A stretch of 64,000 nt of DNA, from NCBI GenBank assembly GCA_963691655.1, contig OY829329.1, positions 9,686,708 through 9,750,707 on the forward strand, written 5' to 3'. The notes beneath the pieces were generated by a model, which saw only the letters and a list, made by a program, of their open reading frames with translations, was not told the DNA's origin and did no database searches. The position numbers were made by a program, and so were the translations under genes. The stretch comes from Toxonevra muliebris. Lineage: Eukaryota; Arthropoda; Insecta; Diptera; Pallopteridae. Below, piece after piece: positions 55,981 to 64,000 of the stretch (position 1 is the stretch's first letter; the number at the start of each line of letters is the position of its first letter).

Positions 55981-56859
55981 TGGTGTTGGTCATATCATGC
56001 TATCTCTTTTTTTCCTATGGCAATTGTAATAAGCAGTAGTGTTAAAAGAATAGTACTGCAATATCAGCACCATCTTGTCTAAATTTCTTTCGACATTATT
56101 ACAGCACAATGAATTGCTGCACAGTGTTGCATTTTTAGTGCATTTTTTCGATACTGGTACATAAGACAATTTACTGATATGAGCAATGACAATTTACTTA
56201 TATGTGTGAAAGTGTCTAATACCAACTATCAGAGCATAAAATACCAGAATTGAATTCAAACTATGCATATAATCAAAATATTGATACTATTTAGTGTCGC
56301 AAGAAGAAAATCTTCGAATCTGGCGATTTTCAACAAAAGTAAAAAATGTATTAAAAATTTAAAGCTCCCTTGAAAATTGGTTGTGAACTGATAAAAATAT
56401 TCCTGCTTCATCATTCTCTGAAAATACCTGATACTTTGGCACTGTTGCCAATGTAAAAACAACACAGTGACCACATAATGGAATCCATTCTTAATGTATA
56501 GTTACTTTTGTTCTTCCGAGATATTGTTTTTACATACACTGCTGTGTATGTTAATGGAACATATTTTCCATTTTTATCTTCACCTTCATATATTTTTGCA
56601 ATGCTTTCCGCATATTTCTGCTTCATCGTTAATTTTCTCTTTATTGCAGTTGTTATTCTTTTGATTATTATTATTTACTTATTTACGTTCTTTACATTTG
56701 CATTTACATTTATTTTTCTCTTTGCAAAAATTTTCATTTTATTTTTAAATTTCACACAGTGTGTCATCATCAATGTATGTGAGTGTATGTGTGTGTGTGT
56801 GTGTGTGTGTATAACTGCAAACCAAAAGTCCATCTTGTTGCGTGTTTATAACCATTTCC
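55981..56859. other. non-coding, (GT)n tract
   Basis: Holds ATCAGCACCATCTTGTCTAA near 56064 (diverged MITE end) and a GTGTGTGTGTGTGTGTGTGT tract near 56790. Frames at 56256-56876 overlap on both strands with no recognisable product. Confidence 0.45.
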
Positions 56860-56960
56860 GTTTGCCGCCACGTTAATTGGCATAATGGCGGCGTTGAAGC
56901 GTATACATCTGCTGAAGCTGATGCAACCGATTCTGCCGCCGATGCTGGCTGTCGATAGCT
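56860..56960. other. GC-rich island; possible exon or conserved element
   Basis: About 100 bp with GC near 50 percent inside very A+T-rich DNA. On plus, ATGGCGGCGTTGAAGCGT opens a frame beginning MAALKRIHLLKLMQPILPPM. On minus, one frame reads SIGGRIGCISFSRC and continues FNAAIMPINVAANGNG with mostly C-ending codons, and an acceptor-like GAGCTATCGACAG stands just before it. The plus reading has no donor and runs into T runs. I cannot choose between an exon on either strand and a regulatory element. Confidence 0.3.
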
Positions 56961-57790
56961 CAATGAAATTGTCACAAAAAACGAAATTTTTATTTTTTTT
57001 TTTCATATTTACTTTTTCTGGTTTTATTTATTTTTTCCACTGTTACTTTTTTCCCAATGGCAAATACATGCTTACTCATATACATACATACATACATATG
57101 TATATCGAGATGCATACAGACAATTGATAAACTACGGCACGTGTGTGTTTGCACAAATGAGGTTACAATATATTTCACTCCCATATAATACATACTTGCA
57201 CACATATGCACATATATACATACATATGTATAATATAAATGTATGTATGGAGGTATATAATAAAAAGTAAGGCAAGCAACTGTACGGAAATGAAAATTTT
57301 TCTACCGAATGACACTTAAAATGGCGTATAATTTATTGTCATCGTATCGCATCAAACTGCATTTTATTCATACACAGCAATAACAGCAGGGAAATGAGGA
57401 ATACGAAGAAGAAGAAAGAAGAAGAAAGAAGAAGAAAGAGAAAATTGTATGAATGTATTGTGTGTTTTTTTTATAGTAGAGACGGATGAAGGAACTTTAG
57501 GTAATCAGCTTGATTAAACATTATTTGAGCAGCAGAAGGAACGTAATATTTTTTAAGTACGCTTTTTCCCCCATACTTTTTTTTTACACTCTTCTTTTTA
57601 TATGTAATTTAATACGTTTTTTATTAATGCACTTTCTTCATTGATTTATTGCTTCATTTAATTGACATTTTTATTTACAATTTCTGCATTTTTATAAAAT
57701 TCATTATTCTTTCTTATCTTGGAGTTTTAAAATATTAAAGCCTGAAAGTATGCAATGCGCTTTAAAAAAAATTATTTCAAAATTCTTTAT
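56961..57790. other. non-coding, CATA and GAAGAA repeats
   Basis: ACATACATACATACATATG near 57086, ATACATACATATGTATAATA near 57217 and GAAGAAGAAAGAAGAAGAAA near 57410. No gene seen. Confidence 0.5.
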
Positions 57791-57793
57791 TAC

Positions 57794-57965
57794 AGTGATG
57801 CTCAAACTTATAGTATGATCTTTCATCTAAAGTGGACCAGTTAGAAAACGAAAAAAACTACAAACCTAAAGTGGTAGAAATGCAAAACTGAAGTGAAAAA
57901 ATACAAAACTAAAGTAAAAAAATGCGAAACTAAAGTGTGAGAAACACTAAAGTCCACCTAAAAAA
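57794..57965. repeat. ~21-bp minisatellite beside a hAT-like CAGTGATGCTCAAAC motif
   Basis: CAGTGATGCTCAAACTT at 57795 resembles a common hAT terminal sequence. It is followed by about five units of AAAACTAAAGTGAAAAAATGC at ~21-bp spacing. GTGGACC and GTCCAC near the array borders form a short inverted pair. No opposite hAT end was found. Confidence 0.4.
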
Positions 57966-58439
57966 GCGGCCCCTATATTAGAAATTCTTTATGGGTACAT
58001 TTTTTATATCACACAAAATCAATGAAGCGATTTTCAAATGAAAAGTTAATTAATTTTTATTCCTGAGGCCTGCCTAATAAGATATTTTGATTTTTATAAA
58101 AAACACATTGTTACCGACCTCAAAAATTAAAGAAATAATCGCGTGCTTGAAAGCTTTAAGATAGAAATACTGTCTGTGAAATATACAATTTACGCTTTAA
58201 CAAGTAAATACATGATCGTTAATCTACTTATTAGTTCGGCATCTTAATCGTTGTAATTATTTTAATATGAAAATGCAATCATCAAAGAAGTCATCACTCA
58301 CCCGACAGATGAATAAGTTAATTTATTTTGCAGGTTTTTCGTTTTTTTTTATTTTTTGTTTTTCCACTTCAAACTAAAACACCAAAAGAATTTTCACAAC
58401 ACACTAACTTGCAAAAAATAACACGACTAACAATAACAG
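57966..58439. other. non-coding, no gene recognised
   Basis: A+T-rich filler between the minisatellite and the repeat array. Confidence 0.5.
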
Positions 58440-59010
58440 TTATAACAGTAAATCACTCTGAAGTCAATCACTCGTTAAGTTGAGATAGCATTGAGAGAGT
58501 CGACGTCTCTGCTTCTATTGCATAGGTCCGATTCTCATAGAAAAAATGTATTCATATCAAAAGCTCTTGCAAGAACAACACACACACACACTCTCTCTCT
58601 CTTTTCCATATTTAGGTATTTCAACTAAAAATATTTCTTGCAAAAACAACACATCGCTAATTTGAGATGAGATTGTGAGAGCCGACGTCTCTGCTTCTAT
58701 TACATAGGCCCGATTTTCATACAAACAATTTATACATATCAAAAACTCTTGCAAGAACAACACTCTCTCTCTCTCTCTCTTTCTCATGTTTAGGAATTTC
58801 AACTAAAACTATTTCTTGCAAAAACAACATGACTAACAATAACAGTATTTTTCTCTGAAGTCAAACACTCGCTAGTTTGAGATGAGATTGAGAGAGCCGA
58901 TGTCTTTGCATGAGCCCGAATATCTTTCATATGAATAAATTGTTTGTGTTAAATTTATTCATATGAAAAATATTCAATCACGACGTCGGCTCTCTCTCAG
59001 TGTCTATTCA
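58440..59010 (-). repeat. array of the ~200-bp repeat, inverted, about 3 units
   Basis: Minus-strand units: TCTGAAGTCAATCACTCG near 58460, GAGAGTCGACGTCTCTGCTT near 58494, TCTTGCAAGAACAACACACA near 58563. Near 58945-58975 a local inverted repeat (TTCATATGAATAAATT / AATTTATTCATATGAA) joins units of opposite orientation. That explains the final GACGTCGGCTCTCTCTC on plus. Confidence 0.8.
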
Positions 59011-60750
59011 TGTACTCTATCAATACATATTTAATAGGTGAAGTTATTTTTGAGAGCTCTTTCATTTTATATGAAAATTCAAATGTTGTAGTATCAAAAT
59101 AGTGTAAACTGCAAATAATCAAAAGTGTAATGTAAAAATAAAAATTTTTAAATATTCACAACCGAAGCTATAACTTTAACTCTCTGAGATGGCTTCACCC
59201 TATTAAACACGCCTTCTACTCAATGATATTCTGTTTCTCTAATTTTTAAAAGGAACTAAAAGAAATTCGTAAGAGTTTAACCGTGAGAAACAACAATCAA
59301 ATGTGGAACAACACTATCTACAAAAAATTGAATCAAATGTATCTTTTCTAGAAATTCAAAACAGGAAATTTTGTGCATTGATATTTCCATTTTTTAATGT
59401 CGGATTTGTATGAATTAAAATTTGGTACCTATATATTGTTTTTAATTGGAAATAATTCAAAGGGAACTTTTTTCTAATCTAAGTTTATTTTTCACGTTTT
59501 TAAGTTCCACTTTAATAGTATGTCTCATGTCAATTCAGTGTTTGACTTCAGATTTCATTGAGAGACTTACGAAAAGTATAACAGATCCAATTCCTTTTTT
59601 TTTCTTAATTATTTTTTTGCTTTCACTATTAAAACCGATCCGCATATACATAGACTAGGGATGTGCACTTCAGTTGTGCGTGTTCGATTGAGCAGACAGG
59701 AAAGTGCCAAGTGAGGGATACAAATTAAAAAACCGAAAGAACGAAGTTGTTATTGTACTGTGTGCACATTAACGATCGTTCACGTGTATATGTGTAAAAA
59801 ATAAGTATGTGAAGAGTAAAGCTGAATACATAATAGAGCGGAGAGGGAAGCTAAGAAAAAAAAAACAACTCTGTATCTGTTATTTAAACGATTTCAAGTT
59901 TTTTTTTATTTGCTCTTTACTATGTAAGTAGAAGAGTGTTGTTGTTTTCCTTTCTTTACTCGTTACTTTACTCACCGCTCGTTACTATGCCTTATACCAG
60001 CCTAAGTAAATATAAAGAGAGAGCAAACCGTTAAAAAAAGAAACAACAGCATTCAATTTGAAAAAACAATTCAACTCTATGATTGTATTGCAAATGAGAG
60101 TACTACTTATGCTCTCTTCTTCGCTCTCTAGAACACATATCAAATACACACATACTCTTTACTCTCACACTACTTATTTTCCCTCTTCACATTTATATAT
60201 TCATGTATAAATTCATTTTATTTCATAATTATAATTTTTCAAAAAAAATAATAAATATAATTCATATTTGATATTATTACGTATAAAATATTTACTGCTG
60301 TCATATATATATAAAAATTTTTTCAAATGACCTTCAAGTTAGTCAACATCAACAAAGGCAAAGTCAAATGTCGTTTGAAAAAAAAAATGAAAAAAAAATT
60401 TCTATAATAAATTTCTAAAAATAAAAAGAAAGTGAGAAAAATAAAACGCTTAACGCAATAAATTTTAAGCAATTAATCACATTTTGGAACAATAAAATGC
60501 ACGCGAAAATAGAGAAAAATAAATATGAGTATAAAAAAAAAAGAAAAAACTTAAAAAAAAAAACAAAATAATAAAGTAAATTAATTGCAAAACAAAATTT
60601 ATGACAGTACAATATTTTTGCATTTTCGTTCCATAGCCGCAGTAACAGCAAAACAACAACAGCAGTTGCAGCAGCAGTAGCAGAATCAATTCCAATAATT
60701 GCCCATAAACGTAGCTAAAGAAAACTACACAGCCCCCCCCCTGCTGTATT
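59011..60750. other. non-coding; includes probable 3' untranslated region of the small gene
   Basis: The part nearest 60750 is downstream of the stop codon of the minus-strand gene and contains CTGCTACTGCTGCTGCAACT on minus, then A+T-rich sequence. The low end (59011 to about 60150) has no gene. Minus frames at 60415-60890 lie in this 3' region and in antisense of the gene. Confidence 0.5.
60217..60222 (-). terminator. candidate polyadenylation signal AATAAA
   Basis: The first AATAAA that I see on the minus strand downstream of the stop codon at 60751. It would give a 3' untranslated region of roughly 530 nt plus the cleavage offset. Such hexamers are frequent by chance in this composition. 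Confidence 0.25.
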
Positions 60751-61188
60751 TTAAGCATAATCATCAACATCATCGGCATCCTCCTCGCTGTAGTCAACGA
60801 TTTCCGTTTCCGCTGCCTCTTTGGCTGCCGTTGTTGATGCTGCTGTGACTCCTTGCTTCGTTGTTTCTGCTTCTGTTTCTGTTTCGGCATGGTCTATAGG
60901 CAATTTATCAATAGCATCGAATATAAATTTAAGCGAATGTCCTGTGCGCGGCATCCAATCGAACCATGAATTGCGTCGTTGTAATTTGCTAGCGGAGGAG
61001 GAGGAGGACGAGAAGGAGGAAGTGGTTGGTGAAGAGTCACTGTCATCAACAAAGTCAAGATCACCACCGGCAAGTGAACGTGCACCACCCAAATAATCCG
61101 TGTAATCATAGTCACTTACAAGTGGATTTACTTTTGAGTAGTAAATGGCCGCAAAAGTTGAATAGATAATTAAGAGTGCGGTGCCAGT
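60751..61188 (-). CDS. small two-exon gene, exon 2: hydrophobic N-terminus, acidic tail, function unknown
   Basis: This exon encodes residues 12-156 of a predicted 156-residue protein and ends in TAA. It begins after a good acceptor (CTTTGTCTATTCCACAG) in phase 0, which matches the phase-0 donor of exon 1 at 61493. Residues about 14-28 (TALLIIYSTFAAIYY) form one hydrophobic segment after a short N-terminus with a single Lys. It could be a signal peptide or a single membrane anchor. Next come a Tyr/Asp-rich part (SDYDYTDYLGG), an acidic patch, a Ser run (about 68-78), a basic RRNS motif that fits a basophilic kinase site, a patch WFDWMPRTGHSLKFIFDAI (86-104), an Ala/Thr/Glu-rich stretch and an acidic C-terminus (DYSEEDADDVDDYA). 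Codon use and GC content stand out from the surroundings. I do not recognise the family. GTAAGT inside codons 35-36 is an unused or alternative donor. The open frame continues upstream into the intron to an ATG at 61305, but that reading crosses the acceptor. Confidence 0.75.
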   Translation of the reverse strand, partial: TGTALLIIYSTFAAIYYSKVNPLVSDYDYTDYLGGARSLAGGDLDFVDDSDSSPTTSSFSSSSSSASKLQRRNSWFDWMPRTGHSLKFIFDAIDKLPIDHAETETEAETTKQGVTAASTTAAKEAAETEIVDYSEEDADDVDDYA

Positions 61189-61492
61189 CTGTGGAATAGA
61201 CAAAGAAAAGATATAGAGTGAGTGAATTTTATGGGGTAAAAATAAAAATAAAAATGTTAAATCAGTAAAAAAAAATTTGCTTCTTTTGTTAGAAAATTCT
61301 ACCATACTTAATTTTTAGGTTTTGAAGGTTTCAAGCTGACTCTAGAATAGCTTGATGCTTAGAGAGTGCGTATTTTGTTTTCTCTCTCTCTTTAAGTAGA
61401 TTAATTTGTTCAGTTCGGCGACGGTTTTTAGTGTTGCTTTAAGTATGCCATATAATGATCTTGGCATCTGAAATTCTGAGATAGATCCTTAC
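61189..61492 (-). other. intron of the small gene, 304 bp
   Basis: Bounded on the minus strand by a GTAAGG donor (GT at 61492..61491) and a TTCCACAG acceptor (AG at 61190..61189) after a pyrimidine-rich TATCTTTTCTTTGTC. TTCACTCAC about 25 bp upstream of the acceptor is a possible branch-point region. Both exon junctions are phase 0. The intron contains T-rich and CTCTCT sequence on plus and is much more A+T-rich than exon 2. Confidence 0.65.
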
Positions 61493-61525
61493 CTGCGAAT
61501 TTGTCTGAAGTTTCATTGCTTGCAT
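61493..61525 (-). CDS. small two-exon gene, exon 1: start codon and 11 residues
   Basis: Reads MQAMKLQTNSQ on the minus strand, followed at once by GTAAGG. Joining it to exon 2 keeps the frame and puts a normal short N-terminus ahead of the hydrophobic segment. The frame is open upstream to a TAG at 61580..61582, with no earlier in-frame ATG, so the start is the ATG at 61525 or the second ATG three codons later. The second has a slightly better context (CAAGCAATGA). No better in-frame start with a donor is visible between exon 2 and this point. The exon is too short to prove by composition; donor, phase and start agree. Confidence 0.6.
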
Positions 61526-61589
61526 GACCTCTTCTAATTTACTTATATACTGGCATTTATTCCAACTCCCACCAGTTGTCTACCTTCTT

Positions 61590-62131
61590 AAGGGCTCTCT
61601 GAGAGAGACTAGAGATTCAGTCTTTGTATTTCTCTCTGGTTATAAAGGCAACGTCATTCGTATATTCGTGAGCATATAATCTAGTATTGGTGAGTAGCTT
61701 TAGCAATTTATATCAAACAAAAGAGAGAAAGAGAGAGACACTCCACATGTTGGGTATGCTAGAGGTTCAGTCTTCGTATTTCTCTCTGGTTATAAAGGCA
61801 ATGTCATTCGTATACTCGTGAGCGTATAATCTAGTATTGGTGAATAGCAATTCATATCAATCAAAAGAGAGAAAGAGAGAGAGAGAGGCACTCCACATGT
61901 TGGGTTTGTTTTAACAGCTAGAATTTTTAAGGCGAATTAACCGACTGAGTGCCGCTCCACATGTTGGGTATGCTAGACATTCAGTCTTCGTATTTCTCTC
62001 TCTGGTTACAAAGGCACGTCATTCGTATGCTCGTGAGCATTGGTGAGTTACTAAAGCAATCCATATCAAGCAAAAGAGAGAGAGAGAGGCACTCCACATG
62101 TTGGGTTTGTTTTAACAGCTACAATTTTTAA
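61590..62131. repeat. three copies of a 150-214-bp repeat upstream of the gene
   Basis: TTCAGTCTTCGTATTTCTCT starts at about 61616, 61766 and 61980. Each copy continues GGTTATAAAGGCAACGTCAT, TCGTATACTCGTGAGC, TATTGGTGAGTAG and an AAGAGAGAAAGAGAGAGA tract, then GCACTCCACATGTTGGGT. Copies two and three are joined through AATTTTTAAGGCGAATTAAC, the left end of the palindromic TTAA element, so part of that element was duplicated along. This lies directly upstream of the minus-strand gene start. Confidence 0.8.
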
Positions 62132-62278
62132 GGCGAATTAACCGACAGAGTGGCGCTCTCTCTTTTCTTTTCTTTTTTATATGAAATTTGTTCGCTCTCA
62201 ATTTAAGAAAGCGAAAAACTTCATATAAAAATAAAAAAGAAAAGAGAGTAGTGCCGCACTCTGGTTGGTTAATTCGCC
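62132..62278. mobile_element. GGCGAATTC palindromic element, best copy (147 bp, TTAA flanks)
   Basis: TTAA (62128..62131) precedes GGCGAATTAACCGACAGAGT. The opposite end, read inwards, is TTAA (62279..62282) then GGCGAATTAACCAACCAGAG. The arms continue nearly to the centre through TATATGAAATTTGTTCGCTC and its inverse GCGAAAAACTTCATATAAA, so almost the whole element is one foldback. TTAA on both sides suggests a TTAA-target (piggyBac-type) origin. It has no CCCT end, so the superfamily is an inference. Confidence 0.8.
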
Positions 62279-62282
62279 TTAA

Positions 62283-64000
62283 GAGTTATCTACAGTTGAT
62301 ATCCAAAATTCGAATAAGCTTTACTCTGGCTTGCATATAGTATTGTCTGTCTCGGGGCATTAAATGCATTTGTGTATCTGCGAGTACTTTATTTTAACCC
62401 AATCTCCTCGTTATTGTTAATCTTTTGTTCTTTTCAAGGGATTATTCAGTCCTACATTCTAACAAGAATCTATAAATTAGACAACCTCTTCCTCCTCTCC
62501 CTTTCTTCTTTCTAGATTCTCTGGATCCACTAGTGATTCCCCTCATGTTCTTTTCTCACATATTTCTTCTTCCATATTCCTTGCTCTCATACTCCTTTCC
62601 CTACATATTCCTTCTCTTCATATTTCTTCTCCCCATATTCTTTTCTAGCTTGGGTTTGTCTATAACAAATAGACCGATTCATTTATATTCAAATAAAGAT
62701 TAAGTGAATTTATTTTCTAAATATTTAAATGTTTTTGCAACCTCAATTATTTTCGAATAGGAAACTTTAATTTTCCTTACCTTTGAATAGGCAAAACTTC
62801 TTCATCATTAATTTAAATTTACGTATATTCATAGCAATAACTTCACTTCAAAATTTTAACACAAAAATTTCAACAACTCATAAAATTATAACTACAAAAA
62901 AAAAAAAAACCCCCGACTTCCTGGTTAGTATGCCCAACTAAATATTCAACAATATTGCCTACTCACACAAGAATTTACCACATGCTCACAAAAAAAAATT
63001 AAATTTTTTTTTTTCAAAGTGAACCACAAATTTAGCTATTTTGAGGGGGGTGAAGGTTCGGGAATTTGAGCACATATGCATACATGTTACGGTTTTGTCG
63101 GTTAGTTTGGTTATGTTTTGGTGTTTGTTTGCATATATGGGTGCATGTGTGTGTGTGTGTGTGTGTGAGAGAGAGTGTTTTGAACATGCCAAACAACAAT
63201 TTCTGCATGGTCATCAGTGATTTGCAACTTTGCTGGTAGTAGTTTTATTCGCTACTAAAAACTTAAGTTACCCATAGCACAAAACAAAAGTGGAAGGTGT
63301 AACGCGATTTGATGTGTCCGTTATTTCCCCACTCTCTTTTTTTCTCTCTCTCTTTCTCTCTGAGTACTATAACTACACGTGTTGACAGTAGTCGCCGTTG
63401 CTATTACCAGTCAGTGTTGCCAACCATGCTCATGTAATGTGCATATACACCCACACACACACATATGCATACATACATACATGCATACATGCATCCACAC
63501 ACTTACACTCACTTGCACACAATGTGTCATATATCACTCAAGCACATTTTGTCAGCTGACAACAAAAATTTTTAAGTAAGACAAATTATTTTGTCACCCA
63601 AAAAAAAAAAATATAAAAAAAAAAATTAAATAAAGAAAGCAAAAAGTGAGTGGAAGCAACATTGACGACGTTGACGACAACATGCCAGTAAAACTTGAAT
63701 ATATGTAGTTAACAGCTAGCGGGGCAGAAAACCGAAATACAAACCGAGAGACAGAAAAACAGACAGACAGGTAGAAATACATGTGTGTGTTTGTGACGAC
63801 CAACATTTTTTTTTTTTTTTTTGCGCTTCTCAGGTTAATTTTAATAAATATTTTTGCGCTGCTGTTCGGACATGAAGTGTTGAAAATGTAAAGTTCTACG
63901 AAAAAAAAAAAAAAAAAAAATACACGAATGCTGCAAAAATTACTACAACTACTAAAAAAATAAAAATTAATATTTTTTCTGTAGAAAAAAAAAAAAAGAA
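62283..64000. other. non-coding, simple repeats
   Basis: Contains repeated CATATTCCTTCTCTTCATAT-like phrases (62540-62640), a (GT)n tract near 63148 followed by GAGAGAGTG, (CA)n and CATACATACATACATGCATAC near 63455-63490, and long A runs near 63600 and 63901. CCAGTCAGTGTTGCCAACC near 63409 carries the CAGTGTTGCC element end. Frames on both strands are compositional. I see no exon of the upstream gene here. Confidence 0.5.

Noticed and set aside
60477..60890. 137-residue Gln/Lys-rich frame on the minus strand
   Set aside because: It lies partly out of frame within exon 2 and then in the 3' untranslated region. It has low complexity, ends in Phe runs from T homopolymers, and shows no sign of a start or splice site.
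60751..61305. 184-residue version of the small gene starting at an ATG at 61305
   Set aside because: The first ~39 codons are A+T-rich and cross a good acceptor site. A phase-matched exon with a start codon and donor lies upstream.

Overview
The window looks like non-coding nuclear DNA of a higher fly (Diptera). A tephritid-like fly is my guess, but the genus cannot be read from the sequence. The reasons are strong A+T richness, ACATACATATGTATGTA-type simple repeats, CAACAACAGCAGC-rich stretches that resemble fly 5' untranslated leaders, GTAAGT donor sites, and a dense load of small DNA transposons (TTAA-, TA- and 8-bp-duplication types) with a LINE remnant. There is no prokaryotic gene organisation. 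Most open frames are short and run through simple repeats.

Only one protein-coding gene is well supported. It is a small two-exon gene on the minus strand: exon 1 at 61493..61525, a 304-bp intron, and exon 2 at 60751..61188. It encodes about 156 residues, with a hydrophobic N-terminal segment, a Ser-rich middle and an acidic C-terminus. I do not recognise the family. Four further places look like untranslated first exons or promoters: 39433..40475 (+), 51927..53024 (+), 48890..49340 (-) and, more weakly, 3480..3831 (+). A GC-rich island at 56860..56960 could be an exon or a conserved element. The window may therefore contain the 5' parts and long introns of genes whose coding exons lie outside it.

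Layout: 0.5-2.3 kb, a 37-bp tandem repeat, a LINE 3' end on the minus strand and a foldback fragment. 4.9-6.4 kb, a hairpin element and a 121-bp duplication. 7.7-12.4 kb, small inverted-repeat elements, a very A-rich stretch and a hAT-like remnant. 13.5-15.9 kb, arrays of a roughly 200-bp repeat, one unit split by a TA-target element. 18.0-21.1 kb, arrays derived from a palindromic TTAA element. 22.7-23.4, 37.0-37.9 and 43.6-44.1 kb, three copies of an unclassified element with constant ends and a variable number of internal ~130-bp repeats. 25.6-30.3 kb, GGTCTGAATT-type arrays and a hAT-like element inserted in a 60-bp satellite. 33.2 kb, a tRNA-like SINE fragment. 37.9-38.8 kb, a piggyBac-like element and a foldback. 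40.5-41.2 kb, about 81 near-perfect copies of a 9-bp repeat. 41.55 kb, the C-terminus of a LINE. 46.3-47.9 kb, a GACCAAAATTC array and a 134-bp element. 50-51.4 kb, more ~200-bp repeats and a TTAA element. 53.2-59.0 kb, several small inverted-repeat elements. 60.7-62.3 kb, the gene with a triplicated upstream repeat. 62.3-64 kb, simple repeats.

I see no cluster of cooperating genes. What stands out is the nesting of transposons, which can be read directly from target duplications and an empty site inside the same window.
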